Assembly (NCBI GenBank): GCA_009735695.1
Contig: SRSL01000003.1
Location: 1 to 64,000, forward strand
Length of the DNA stretch: 64,000 bases
Direction of reading: 5' to 3'
Source: Christiangramia bathymodioli
GTDB lineage: Bacteria; Bacteroidota; Bacteroidia; Flavobacteriales; Flavobacteriaceae
The translations under genes and the position numbers were made by a program. The notes beneath the pieces were generated by a model. The model saw nothing but the letters and a program-made list of their open reading frames with translations. It made no database searches and was not told the origin of the DNA. Positions 17,375 through 25,347 of the stretch are shown here, in pieces; the first letter of the stretch is position 1, and every line of letters begins with the position of its first letter.

Positions 17375-18790
17375 ATGAAATTGAATGATACCATCGTTGC
17401 GCTGGCAACACCCTCGGGAGCCGGAGCGATCGCCGTGATTCGGGTTTCGGGACCCGATGCATTAAAGATAGTTGCACCTCTTTTCAAGGCAAAAAGCAAA
17501 AAGCCACTCGAGGAGCAGCCTACCCATACCATTCACCTCGGAAATGTGATGGATGGGGAACGAACCATAGACGAGGTGCTGGCATCGGTATTCCGGGCTC
17601 CAAAATCCTATACGGGTGAAGAGACCGTGGAATTGTCTTGTCACGGGAGTCCGTATATACAACAAGAGATCATTCAGTTATTAATTCGGAAAGGCTGCCG
17701 CGCTGCCGAAGCCGGAGAATTCACCCTGCGAGCTTTTTTGAACGCCAAAATGGACCTCAGCCAGGCCGAAGCGGTTGCCGATCTTATCAATTCTGAAAAT
17801 GCCGCTTCCCACCAGATGGCCATGCAGCAAATGCGCGGCGGTTTTTCCAATGAAATTCAAAAGTTGCGTGAGGAATTACTGAATTTCGCCTCTTTGATCG
17901 AACTGGAACTGGACTTCGCCGAAGAAGATGTGGAATTTGCGAACAGGGATCAGTTCAGGGACCTGGTTTCAAAAATTCAGACTGTACTTAAGAGACTGAT
18001 CGATTCCTTTGCCACAGGAAATGTATTGAAAAATGGAATTCATGTGGCTATTGTTGGGGAGCCCAACGTTGGAAAATCTACCTTATTGAATGCGCTTCTA
18101 AACGAAGAACGCGCCATTGTTTCTGATATCGCCGGAACTACCCGGGACACCATCGAGGATGAGATGAGCATAGGTGGAGTTGGATTCAGGTTTATCGATA
18201 CGGCCGGAATCAGGGAGACTGCAGATGTGGTGGAAAGTATCGGGATCAAAAAGACTTTCGAAAAGATAAGTCAGGCACAGGTGGTTGTGTATCTGCTTAG
18301 CGCAGACCAATTCAAAGTTGAAAGTTCAAAGTTCAAGGTTGAGATCGAAAAGATCAAGAATAAATTTCCTCAAAAGCCAATCCTGATCATCGCCAATAAG
18401 GTAGATCGACTTTCTGGAGAAGAACTGGAAAATTTGAAATCTGGTTTGGAGGTCATCTCGAACGACAGTGAGAGGTCTCAATATTTACTGCTTTCCGCCA
18501 AAACCGGAAACGGGGTCGAAGAACTAAAAGAAAAACTGCTGGAATATGTAAATACGGGTGCACTCCGTAACAGCGACACCATCGTGACCAATTCCAGGCA
18601 TTATGCAGCCCTGTTAAAAGCGCTTGAAGAGATCAACAAGGTAGAAGACGGACTGAACGCCGATCTTTCAGGAGACCTGCTGGCGATCGATATTCGCCAG
18701 GCTCTTCATCATTTTGGAGAGATCACGGGAGAGATCACAAATGATGATCTATTGGGGAATATTTTTGCGAATTTTTGTATTGGAAAATAA
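17375..18790 (+). CDS. mnmE: tRNA uridine-5-carboxymethylaminomethyl modification GTPase MnmE
   Basis: A 471-residue GTPase that with MnmG modifies the wobble uridine of several tRNAs. Seen: the N-terminal folate-binding domain (TIVALATPSGAGAIAVIRVSGPDA), the helical domain, and the inserted G domain with GEPNVGKSTLLNALL (G1), DIAGTTRD (G2), DTAGIRET (G3) and NKVD (G4), ending in the invariant FCIGK. Between G3 and G4 a short run of 7-bp DNA repeats (18311-18338) encodes the odd stretch FKVESSKFKVE. TAAATTTG (17363-17370) ends only 4 bp before the ATG, which would give an almost leaderless mRNA. The 3' end is the presumed integration site of the next element. Confidence 0.96.
   Translation: MKLNDTIVALATPSGAGAIAVIRVSGPDALKIVAPLFKAKSKKPLEEQPTHTIHLGNVMDGERTIDEVLASVFRAPKSYTGEETVELSCHGSPYIQQEIIQLLIRKGCRAAEAGEFTLRAFLNAKMDLSQAEAVADLINSENAASHQMAMQQMRGGFSNEIQKLREELLNFASLIELELDFAEEDVEFANRDQFRDLVSKIQTVLKRLIDSFATGNVLKNGIHVAIVGEPNVGKSTLLNALLNEERAIVSDIAGTTRDTIEDEMSIGGVGFRFIDTAGIRETADVVESIGIKKTFEKISQAQVVVYLLSADQFKVESSKFKVEIEKIKNKFPQKPILIIANKVDRLSGEELENLKSGLEVISNDSERSQYLLLSAKTGNGVEELKEKLLEYVNTGALRNSDTIVTNSRHYAALLKALEEINKVEDGLNADLSGDLLAIDIRQALHHFGEITGEITNDDLLGNIFANFCIGK
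18311..18338. repeat. Four 7-bp repeats inside mnmE
   Basis: Units TTCAAAG, TTGAAAG, TTCAAAG, TTCAAGG lie head to tail in the G-domain part of mnmE. Being 7 bp long they are read in changing frames yet leave the gene open. Confidence 0.65.
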
Positions 18791-18831
18791 ACAGAAGATT
18801 TTATTTGATACCAAATAACATCAAATAATAT

Positions 18832-18861
18832 TAAAATAGAGGCTTAAGAGCCTCTATTTTA
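18832..18861. terminator. Strong bidirectional terminator after mnmE
   Basis: Perfect 13-bp stem TAAAATAGAGGCT / AGCCTCTATTTTA with a TAAG loop and T-rich flank, 41 bp after the mnmE stop. Confidence 0.9.
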
Positions 18862-18889
18862 TTTTCATATTTTCCGAATCTAATTTCTT

Positions 18890-18961
18890 TTTACACCTTT
18901 CTTTACACTTAATTTACACCTCGTTGTTAAATTTCATCAATGAGGTGTATTTTTTACACCT
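18890..18961. repeat. TTTACACC repeats upstream of the integrase
   Basis: Four direct copies of TTTACAC(C/T)T at 18890-18898, 18902-18910, 18913-18921 and 18953-18961, and one inverted near-copy at 18943-18951. The last two form the palindrome GAGGTGTA / TACACCTC. Clustering between the presumed att site and the integrase start suggests arm-type integrase sites or an operator. Confidence 0.6.
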
Positions 18962-19001
18962 CAATATTTATTTTTCTTATATTTATAGAAATTAACCAGT
19001 T

Positions 19002-20144
19002 ATGAAAATCAAACTCAAAAAGAAAAAATTAAAGACTGGAAAGTATAGCCTTTATATTGAATATTATAAAGGCTTCATCCAGAATGATAAAGGTAAGATT
19101 GAACATAATAGGGAATTTGAATATTTAAAAGAATACCTTATTATTGAACCAAAGACAACTAAAGAACGCCAAGAAAATGCTGAGGTCCTGTTGAGAGCCG
19201 AGCAGGTGCTATCAATCCGTAAGGCTGAATATGCACAAGGCAAATATGGTATAAAAGATAAAAATAAGGATAGACTACTCTTTATCACTTATTATGATAA
19301 ACTTAAAGAGGAGCGTTATGAAAGCAAAGGTAATTACGACAATTGGGATGCTGCTCAAAATCACCTTGAGGATTATATAGGTAAGAGAAAAATAACATTT
19401 GAAGATGTTGATGAAGATTTTGTTCTAGGCTTCAAAAAGTTTTTAAATCATAAATCCCGAACAAAATCGAATACTCCTCTATCTCAAAACTCAAAGTATA
19501 CTTATTACAATAAATTTAAAGCAGCTTTACGGCAAGCTTTTAATGATGGCTATACGCGAAGAAATTTCGCTGCCACGGTCAAAGGATATGCCCAGGGTGA
19601 AACCTCCCGAGAGTATTTAACTCATGAAGAATTACAGGGGCTTGCTAAAGCCAGATGTAAACATCAAATACTAAAAAATGCATTTCTATTCAGCTGCTTA
19701 ACCGGTTTAAGATGGAGCGATATTAATAAATTGAACTGGGCCGAAGTTCGAGATGAAGATGAAGGCTCCCGACTTATTTTTAAACAGAAAAAGACTGCCG
19801 GTCAGGAATACCAGTATATTTCAGGTCAGGCCAGGAATTTACTAGGAAAAAGAAGAAAAGAAAATGATCGGGTTTTTCAAGGTTTGAAGTATGGTGCACA
19901 TTTTAATGCAGAAATTCTAAGGTGGTGCATGCGGGCCGGTATTACCAAGCATATTACCTTTCATAGCGCCAGACATACTCATGCAGTACTATTACTTGAA
20001 AACGGAGCAGATATTTATACGGTTTCAAAAGTACTCGGCCATAAAGAAATAAGAACCACTCAGGTATATGCTAAAATCGTAGACAAAAAGAAAAAAGAAG
20101 CAGCCTATTTAATTCCAGAGTTACAAATGGATTATGAATTTTGA
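19002..20144 (+). CDS. Tyrosine recombinase / site-specific integrase
   Basis: A 380-residue integrase. The N-terminal basic arm-binding segment (MKIKLKKKKLKTGKYSLYIEYY) is followed by a SAM-like core-binding domain (about 95-195) and the catalytic domain. Catalytic residues are visible: Arg in LTGLRWSDI, the HxxR pair in HSARHTHA, His in LGHKEIRTT and the nucleophile Tyr in QVYAKI. It should integrate and excise the element by strand exchange through a 3'-phosphotyrosine. Its last 11 bp overlap the next gene. AT-rich codon use differs visibly from mnmE just upstream, consistent with transfer. Confidence 0.92.
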   Translation: MKIKLKKKKLKTGKYSLYIEYYKGFIQNDKGKIEHNREFEYLKEYLIIEPKTTKERQENAEVLLRAEQVLSIRKAEYAQGKYGIKDKNKDRLLFITYYDKLKEERYESKGNYDNWDAAQNHLEDYIGKRKITFEDVDEDFVLGFKKFLNHKSRTKSNTPLSQNSKYTYYNKFKAALRQAFNDGYTRRNFAATVKGYAQGETSREYLTHEELQGLAKARCKHQILKNAFLFSCLTGLRWSDINKLNWAEVRDEDEGSRLIFKQKKTAGQEYQYISGQARNLLGKRRKENDRVFQGLKYGAHFNAEILRWCMRAGITKHITFHSARHTHAVLLLENGADIYTVSKVLGHKEIRTTQVYAKIVDKKKKEAAYLIPELQMDYEF

Positions 20145-20853
20145 TATAATTACATATCTATCTTTCTTTGCATTTATATACGTCTATAGTCGTTTAGCTA
20201 TTCATTATCTCCCCGTAATTTATTCACACTTTTTAAATGAAAATTTAAGCTTAGTCAATTCAGTAGAAAAACCAAGATTATTATTTCATTTTACTGGACT
20301 AAGTTTTATGCATTTGATGTCTAATTTTCATCATTCAAATCAAACTTCAAATTTGGCCGTCCAGCTTATAATAGTATTAGTCTATTTGCTAGGATTATAT
20401 TTCTGCCTTACTTCCTGGAGAGAAAATTTTAAATCTTCTTTCTTAAAAAAAATAATCTCTAATTCGGATAAGTCTCCAAATAATTTCAATCTATCCATTT
20501 CGGATATTCATTTAACTCAATTATATAATGAAATGGTACGCTTTGATTTAATTGACCAGGAAGCAACTTCCCTACTAGATTTTAAAAACGTTTTACTAGA
20601 GGATTGGGGTAATCAACGCTCGAGAATTCATTTAAAAATGGACGGTCCTAGTTGCAGAGAATTTTATGATCACCTAATTAAAACATTTCCACACAATTCA
20701 ATAACCTTGAAAAATCTATTTGTTACCTCTGGATTACTTATTAGACCTGATGGCAAGAAATACAATTATAACACGTTGAAAAATGCTCCTACCCGCTCTC
20801 CTATTTCTAAGCAACATGAAGCATTAGAAGCCATTTTTCAGAAGTTTAAATAA
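20134..20853 (+). CDS. Membrane-anchored protein of unknown function
   Basis: A 239-residue protein that I do not recognise. One hydrophobic span near the N-terminus (IITYLSFFAFIYVYSRLAIHYL) and a second at about residues 75-95 (AVQLIIVLVYLLGLYFCL) anchor it; the remainder is probably cytoplasmic and mostly helical. The start overlaps the integrase by 11 bp, so it is cotranscribed with int, and its end is 7 bp from the convergent hipA stop. The position matches NBU orf2-like accessory genes, but no function can be given. Confidence 0.65.
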   Translation: MNFDIITYLSFFAFIYVYSRLAIHYLPVIYSHFLNENLSLVNSVEKPRLLFHFTGLSFMHLMSNFHHSNQTSNLAVQLIIVLVYLLGLYFCLTSWRENFKSSFLKKIISNSDKSPNNFNLSISDIHLTQLYNEMVRFDLIDQEATSLLDFKNVLLEDWGNQRSRIHLKMDGPSCREFYDHLIKTFPHNSITLKNLFVTSGLLIRPDGKKYNYNTLKNAPTRSPISKQHEALEAIFQKFK

Positions 20854-20860
20854 AGGCTTT

Positions 20861-22117
20861 TTATAGTTCCACTTTGAAAGCGGGTTCCATAATTAATTGC
20901 TCTTTCTGGGCAATACCAATCTTTTTTGCATAGTGTTTCCAATTACTTATTACAGATAAAATTTCTTCAATAATCTGATTCATATCATCTTCCCCTAAAC
21001 GAAAATATTCTCCAACGCCTATGGCTAGATCTAAATCGAGTGCATTGTCGTCTGCATCGATATTCAATGCTAGTCCATCCTTTTCCACAGAAGGATTTAT
21101 ATCATAAGCCGGTGATAACTCCCATCCTTTTTCATTCATTATAAAGCCGTGATTTCTTAAATGATCATCAGTATTTGATACAGCGATATTAAAAATTAAA
21201 CGGCGCCATAATTGATGTAAATTCTCCTCCACATTAATACCATAATTTTCAATTACATCAACGATATCAAGATAACTTGGACTAACATTTTTTAAAGATT
21301 CTTCGGTATTACCGGTCATTGTCATTGCTGAAGAAAAATGAATTCTTTGTCCGTCTTCACGATCGAACCTCTTTGTCAAAAATGTATGGTAAGGTCCTGT
21401 AATTTTTTCAATTTTCGATTCTGCCATTTCTATCCCACAATCAAGGGCTAGTCTATATGTTAGGAATTCCCATGCCCCCTTGTCAATTGTATCCGTTTTA
21501 GAAGGAAATTTTGCAATCCAAAGATCTCCATTTTTCCCTAATACATTGGCCTTTGGTCTGGCACCGCCAAGAGAAGATCCTGGAGCAATCAGTACAGCAA
21601 GCCATTGTCTGATAGTATTAGTTTCAGAATCACTTTCTATGTGATTTACCGCCTCCTGCAGATCGCCCAAAGAGGACCACGGCGGAGTTGGATTCTTAGT
21701 ATCGTTATCTAAAAATGGTCCCTTCCTATCGGTCTTAAATCGTAAAGCCCCCATTCTACTTTCATCATAAACACCTAACAAGTAATCAATTTCATAGAGT
21801 TTGGGTATTTTTTCATTTCTAGATCTGGCCTCCTGTGCCGCCCTCCTCTTCATCAAAGTTTTACCCCATGTATCGGGCATACTATCTAAGAAAACTCCAA
21901 AATTTTCTTTATCTGTCGGATACTGAGGCCCGGAAAAAAAATTAATTTCAGGGTCCAGTAATTGATAAGAATTGCGCTTCAACCAATCTTTGTTGTACTC
22001 AAAGCTGAATGCCTTTTTGCCTTTAGCAAATTGTGCTGAAAGTACTCCGATCTCGGTGGGAGCTTCTAGTCCTTTCCAGTCGGCATACACGTATATATTG
22101 ATTTTTCCTTCCGCCAT
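20861..22117 (-). CDS. hipA: HipA-type serine/threonine kinase toxin
   Basis: A 418-residue HipA-family kinase. Seen: the N-terminal couple-type domain (VYADWKGLEAPTEIGVLSAQF), the glycine-rich nucleotide loop with GSSLGGARPKANV (about 193-205), the catalytic region SNTDDHLRNHGFIM, and the metal-binding SPAYDINPS. By family knowledge HipA phosphorylates glutamyl-tRNA synthetase and slows growth, with HipB as antitoxin and repressor; the target here is not shown by sequence. It follows hipB after 3 bp, and is oriented against the element's other genes. Likely an addiction module stabilising the element. Confidence 0.9.
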   Translation of the reverse strand: MAEGKINIYVYADWKGLEAPTEIGVLSAQFAKGKKAFSFEYNKDWLKRNSYQLLDPEINFFSGPQYPTDKENFGVFLDSMPDTWGKTLMKRRAAQEARSRNEKIPKLYEIDYLLGVYDESRMGALRFKTDRKGPFLDNDTKNPTPPWSSLGDLQEAVNHIESDSETNTIRQWLAVLIAPGSSLGGARPKANVLGKNGDLWIAKFPSKTDTIDKGAWEFLTYRLALDCGIEMAESKIEKITGPYHTFLTKRFDREDGQRIHFSSAMTMTGNTEESLKNVSPSYLDIVDVIENYGINVEENLHQLWRRLIFNIAVSNTDDHLRNHGFIMNEKGWELSPAYDINPSVEKDGLALNIDADDNALDLDLAIGVGEYFRLGEDDMNQIIEEILSVISNWKHYAKKIGIAQKEQLIMEPAFKVEL

Positions 22118-22120
22118 AAT

Positions 22121-22408
22121 TTAGAGTAAATCCAGGTCCTGAAGTTTACGACCAAGTTTATCATCATTTGCCAGATTAGCAAAATCCTTTTCAAGATTTA
22201 ATACTTTCAGTACATTAAAATAGATACCTATTGCAACGGAAGGATCTCCCTTTTCTACTCTATGTAATGTTGCACGATGGATGCCCGCTCGTTCAGCCAC
22301 CTGTTCAGCAGTTAGTTTTCTGCGTTTACGAGCAAGCTTAATATTTTCTCCTAATCCTGCGAATATCTTTTGATATCTCGGAAGAATTAATGCTTTTTTA
22401 GAATTCAT
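22121..22408 (-). CDS. hipB: HipB-type antitoxin, XRE-family HTH
   Basis: A 95-residue protein with a clear helix-turn-helix (LARKRRKLTAEQVAERAGIHRATLHRVEKG, about residues 24-53), the standard HipB/XRE arrangement. It should bind and restrain HipA and repress its own operon. It is the first gene of the pair, hipA starting 3 bp later. Upstream are two copies of ATTATGRTATA spaced 21 bp (22437-22468), suitable as operators. Divergently, about 290 bp away, lies the excisionase-like gene, so the region may control both. Confidence 0.88.
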   Translation of the reverse strand: MNSKKALILPRYQKIFAGLGENIKLARKRRKLTAEQVAERAGIHRATLHRVEKGDPSVAIGIYFNVLKVLNLEKDFANLANDDKLGRKLQDLDLL

Positions 22409-22436
22409 ATGTCGCTTATTTGCATCAAATATATAT

Positions 22437-22468
22437 ATTATGATATAAATAAACTACATTATGGTATA
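22437..22468. promoter_or_regulatory. Candidate HipB operators
   Basis: ATTATGATATA at 22437-22447 and ATTATGGTATA at 22458-22468 are direct repeats 21 bp apart, two helical turns, upstream of hipB. The rest of 22409-22698 (290 bp) holds a small hairpin TCGCT/AGCGA near 22652-22666 and no recognisable gene. Confidence 0.5.
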
Positions 22469-22698
22469 TTTTTCACTATTAGAATGCAATGTTTTAAGGA
22501 AGGTCTTTCTTTTTCATAAATATACGAACTCCATTATCCCTATTATCCTCCTGCCACATATTTTCTCTTACATACCATTCAAATAGATTTGTATACCCAG
22601 CACGCATAGCACACCTTCCCTTTTATTTCACTTGCTAGTTTGGCTCCATGAATCGCTCATAAAGCGAAAATCAATCTCTAACTAATAACACTTTAATC

Positions 22699-22983
22699 AT
22701 GGACTCATTACAAATACTTGAAAAACTTGACCGAATAGAAAATATGGTTCGCGCCAATAAGAATGTGTTAACCATTGAAGAGGCTGCGGAGTATACTGGT
22801 ATCTCACGTAGCTACCTGTATAAACTAACTGCCAACGGAGACATTCCATTTTCAAAACCTCGTGGTAAAATGATTTACTTCTCAAGAGAAAAACTGGATG
22901 AATGGCTGCTATCCAGTCCCAGTAAATCAAAAGCTGAAATTCAACAGGAAGCGCTTAACTATACTTTCCGAAACAGGAGATAA
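22699..22983 (+). CDS. Excisionase-family helix-turn-helix protein
   Basis: A 94-residue MerR/excisionase-like DNA-binding protein. A short helical N-terminus (SLQILEKLDRIENMV) precedes TIEEAAEYTGISRSYLYKLTANGDIPFSKPRGKMIYFSREKLDEWL, the usual HTH-17 pattern. In NBU-type and CTn elements such proteins act as recombination directionality factors or as activators of excision operons. It begins the rightward cluster leading through the VapE-like gene, the origin-like repeats and the mob genes; the next gene starts 15 bp later. Whether it binds the integrase-side repeats is unknown. Confidence 0.85.
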   Translation: MDSLQILEKLDRIENMVRANKNVLTIEEAAEYTGISRSYLYKLTANGDIPFSKPRGKMIYFSREKLDEWLLSSPSKSKAEIQQEALNYTFRNRR

Positions 22984-22998
22984 TTTTCTTGATCAGTT

Positions 22999-24183
22999 AT
23001 GGACAGTAAACCACCAAATATCTATATGGTCGAGAATCCCAAGAAGAAAACCATTTACGATTATATGGAGGAATATTTATTTGATAAATACCAAATTCGA
23101 TATAATGAGATAAGCCAGGATTTTCAAATCTCATTGAAAAATTCTAATAATTGGGAAGAACTTGAAGTTAACTCAGTTCTTATTGAATTGGCCAAATGTA
23201 ATATTGAGGTCCCTCCCAGTAAACTTGAGATCTTTTTAAGATCATATGTTGTTCCGCATTTTAATCCTATTAGTAAATATTTTGAAGATTTAGAAGATTG
23301 GGATGGTCAAGATTATATTTCCAAATTATGTTCCTATGTTCCAGTTCAGGATTCTGATAATTTCTCCTATCATTTTAAAAAATGGTTGGTTAGAACTATT
23401 CGATGTGCCCTGGAGGAGAGTTATTTTAATAAGCAATGTCTAGTTTTAGTCCACAACCAACAGAATTCAGGCAAATCAACCTGGTGTCGCTTTATATGTC
23501 CTCCCCCTCTCTCTAAATATATAGCAGAAGACATTAGTAATGATAAAGATGCCCGAATTCAGTTAACCCGAAATTTTATTATTAACCTCGATGAACTTTC
23601 CATGCTAAACAAAAAAGACATAAATAGTCTTAAAGCATATTTTTCTAAAACATTCATAAATGAACGATTGCCTTATGACAGAAAAAATTCAACGCTATCT
23701 AGGACCTGTTCATTTATTGGTTCAACCAATCAGGCTAATTTCCTGAATGACGAAACAGGTTCTGTCCGTTGGTTATGCTTTAAACTTCTTAGGAAAATTG
23801 ATTTTAATTATTCCAAGGAAATTCAGGTTAACCAGATTTGGTCACAGGCATATCATTTGGCCTATTCTGATCCTGATTTTTCTCCGGAACTAACTCTAAA
23901 AGATATTGAGGAAAACGAAGAAAGAAATCGCGAGTTTCGTCAGTTATCTACGGAAGAAGAATTAATCACCAAATATTTTGAACCGAGCCAGGATATAAAA
24001 GATTTTCATACCTCTTCCGAAATTCTAGCTAAACTTTCATGCCTCAATATAAGATTGAATGTAGTTTTTATCGGCAGAGCTCTGAATGCTTTGAACTTTC
24101 AACGAGTGAAACACCCTAAACGACAGGTCTATGGTTTCTTGACAAAACAATTGTTTACATCGAGCCCTTGGGAAATAACATAA
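22999..24183 (+). CDS. VapE-like P-loop ATPase (virulence-associated E family)
   Basis: A 394-residue protein of the VapE family, superfamily 3-like ATPases of phage and islands that probably act as replicative helicases. Seen: the conserved upstream region DWDGQDYISKLCSYV, the Walker A HNQQNSGKSTWCRF (about 152-165), the Walker B region IINLDELSMLNKKDINSLKAYF, and RKNSTLSRTCSFIGSTNQANFL (sensor-like). It directly precedes the palindromic TTACCT cluster and the primase, so the three together look like an element replication module. AT content is high compared with the core genome. Confidence 0.85.
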   Translation: MDSKPPNIYMVENPKKKTIYDYMEEYLFDKYQIRYNEISQDFQISLKNSNNWEELEVNSVLIELAKCNIEVPPSKLEIFLRSYVVPHFNPISKYFEDLEDWDGQDYISKLCSYVPVQDSDNFSYHFKKWLVRTIRCALEESYFNKQCLVLVHNQQNSGKSTWCRFICPPPLSKYIAEDISNDKDARIQLTRNFIINLDELSMLNKKDINSLKAYFSKTFINERLPYDRKNSTLSRTCSFIGSTNQANFLNDETGSVRWLCFKLLRKIDFNYSKEIQVNQIWSQAYHLAYSDPDFSPELTLKDIEENEERNREFRQLSTEEELITKYFEPSQDIKDFHTSSEILAKLSCLNIRLNVVFIGRALNALNFQRVKHPKRQVYGFLTKQLFTSSPWEIT

Positions 24184-24190
24184 ATACTAC

Positions 24191-24372
24191 TTACCTACTT
24201 ACCTAAAGTTAGATCATCCCTTTTATGACAAGGCTTAAGACCAGGTAAGTAAAACTTAATTCATCTTACCTAAGTTACCTAAAACCTGGAATTTAGGTAA
24301 GATAGGTAACTAAAGGTAACTAGCATTTTTATTTGAAAAGCCTTGCTATGACTGGAAAAGGTAAGTAGGTAA
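24191..24372. repeat. Palindromic iteron-like cluster of ten TTACCT/AGGTAA motifs
   Basis: TTACCT occurs at 24191, 24199, 24266 and 24275; its complement AGGTAA at 24243, 24295, 24304, 24314, 24359 and 24367. Neighbours are spaced 8-10 bp. The outer pair TTACCTACTTACCT (24191-24204) is an exact inverted repeat of 24359-24372, CAAGGCTT (24229-24236) of 24338-24345, and the inner pairs mirror each other about 24287. The block fills the gap between the VapE-like gene and the primase. Reads as a replication origin or a multi-site operator. Confidence 0.65.
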
Positions 24373-24388
24373 CTAAAATTATAGAAAA

Positions 24389-25240
24389 ATGAAACTTCAA
24401 AAACTAACCTGTGAAAGAGCCCGCAATATTTGCATCGTGGAAACCCTCGCAAAATTGGGCCACTTCCCCAGTAGGAAAACGGAGAAAGAAGCCTGGTTTC
24501 TGAGTCCCCTTCGGTCAGAAACACAGGCCTCTTTCAAAGTGTCTTTAAAACTGAACCGATGGTATGACTTCGGAATTGGTGAAGGTGGGAATATCATTGA
24601 TCTGGTGTGTCTACTATCAAATTGCAGCGTTGGAGAAGCACTGCAGTTTCTCTCGGATGAATTGCCTGTATTTAGCTTCCAGGGTACTATAACCGATACT
24701 TCAGAAAAGGAATGCGGTAATACCATCATACAAGTAAAACCGATCACCAAGAGCTACCTAAAGAAGTATGTAAGATCTAGAGGTATTTCCCTTGAAGTTG
24801 CCAGAAGCTACTGTAAGGAAGTCTGGTACGAATGCCGGGAAAAATCTTATTATGCCATCGGACTTCAAAATAAGGATGGTGGCTGGGAACTGCGCAGTCT
24901 CTATTTTAAAACTTCCAGTTCTCCTAAAAGCTATACCTACCTCCAGAATGAAAATGATAACCTGGTCGTCTGTGAAGGAATGTTTGATCTATTATCCATT
25001 GCTGAAATATATCCGGAGGAATTAAATGGTTCGGATATCATCGTTTTAAACTCGCTTTCATTTTTACAACAGATAACATCCTATTTCAAAAACTATACGT
25101 CGGTTGATCTCTACCTGGATAATGATCAATCCGGGAAGAAAAACGCAAAGAAATTATTTCAGTATTATCCCCACTTAAAAGACCAGAGTAATCGCTATAA
25201 AAACTATAAAGACCTTAATGAAAAACTAGCTTGTGGGTAG
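24389..25240 (+). CDS. Toprim-domain primase-like protein
   Basis: A 283-residue DnaG-like protein. The N-terminal part (about 25-90) aligns with the CHC2 zinc-finger fold (SPLRSETQASFKVSLKLNRWYDFGIGEGGNIIDLV) but the zinc ligands are replaced, as in many mobile-element primases of this phylum. A Toprim domain follows with the catalytic Glu in VVCEGMFDLLS (about 190-200) and the acidic pair in LYLDNDQSGKKNAKKLF (about 243-259). It probably primes element replication or the strand transferred during mobilization, like PrmN1 of NBU1. It starts 17 bp after the repeat cluster at 24191-24372. Confidence 0.85.
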   Translation: MKLQKLTCERARNICIVETLAKLGHFPSRKTEKEAWFLSPLRSETQASFKVSLKLNRWYDFGIGEGGNIIDLVCLLSNCSVGEALQFLSDELPVFSFQGTITDTSEKECGNTIIQVKPITKSYLKKYVRSRGISLEVARSYCKEVWYECREKSYYAIGLQNKDGGWELRSLYFKTSSSPKSYTYLQNENDNLVVCEGMFDLLSIAEIYPEELNGSDIIVLNSLSFLQQITSYFKNYTSVDLYLDNDQSGKKNAKKLFQYYPHLKDQSNRYKNYKDLNEKLACG

Positions 25241-25273
25241 TCGATTTACAGTGGCCATAAATCGTTTTGAGTA

Positions 25274-25331
25274 GCAAAGCAAGATGTGTCATTGTCATGA
25301 CAATCTTGCTTTGCGCCCGGAGGTTGCAAAG
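25274..25331. other. Candidate oriT: long hairpin upstream of the mob genes
   Basis: GCAAAGCAAGAT (25274-25285) pairs with ATCTTGCTTTGC (25303-25314), extended inside by TGTCAT/ATGACA around a 4-nt loop with one bulged G: an 18-bp stem. It is followed by a second, overlapping inverted repeat TTTGC ... GCAAA (25310-25330). Position 17 bp upstream of the MobC-like gene fits the origin of transfer of mobilizable elements. A nick site cannot be assigned by eye. Confidence 0.55.
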
Positions 25332-25347
25332 AAAATAAATATTAAAA

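Noticed and set aside
24389-24660. Loss of zinc ligands in the primase as a sign of decay
   Set aside because: The same ligand-free form is common in primases of Bacteroidota mobile elements, and the Toprim motifs are intact.
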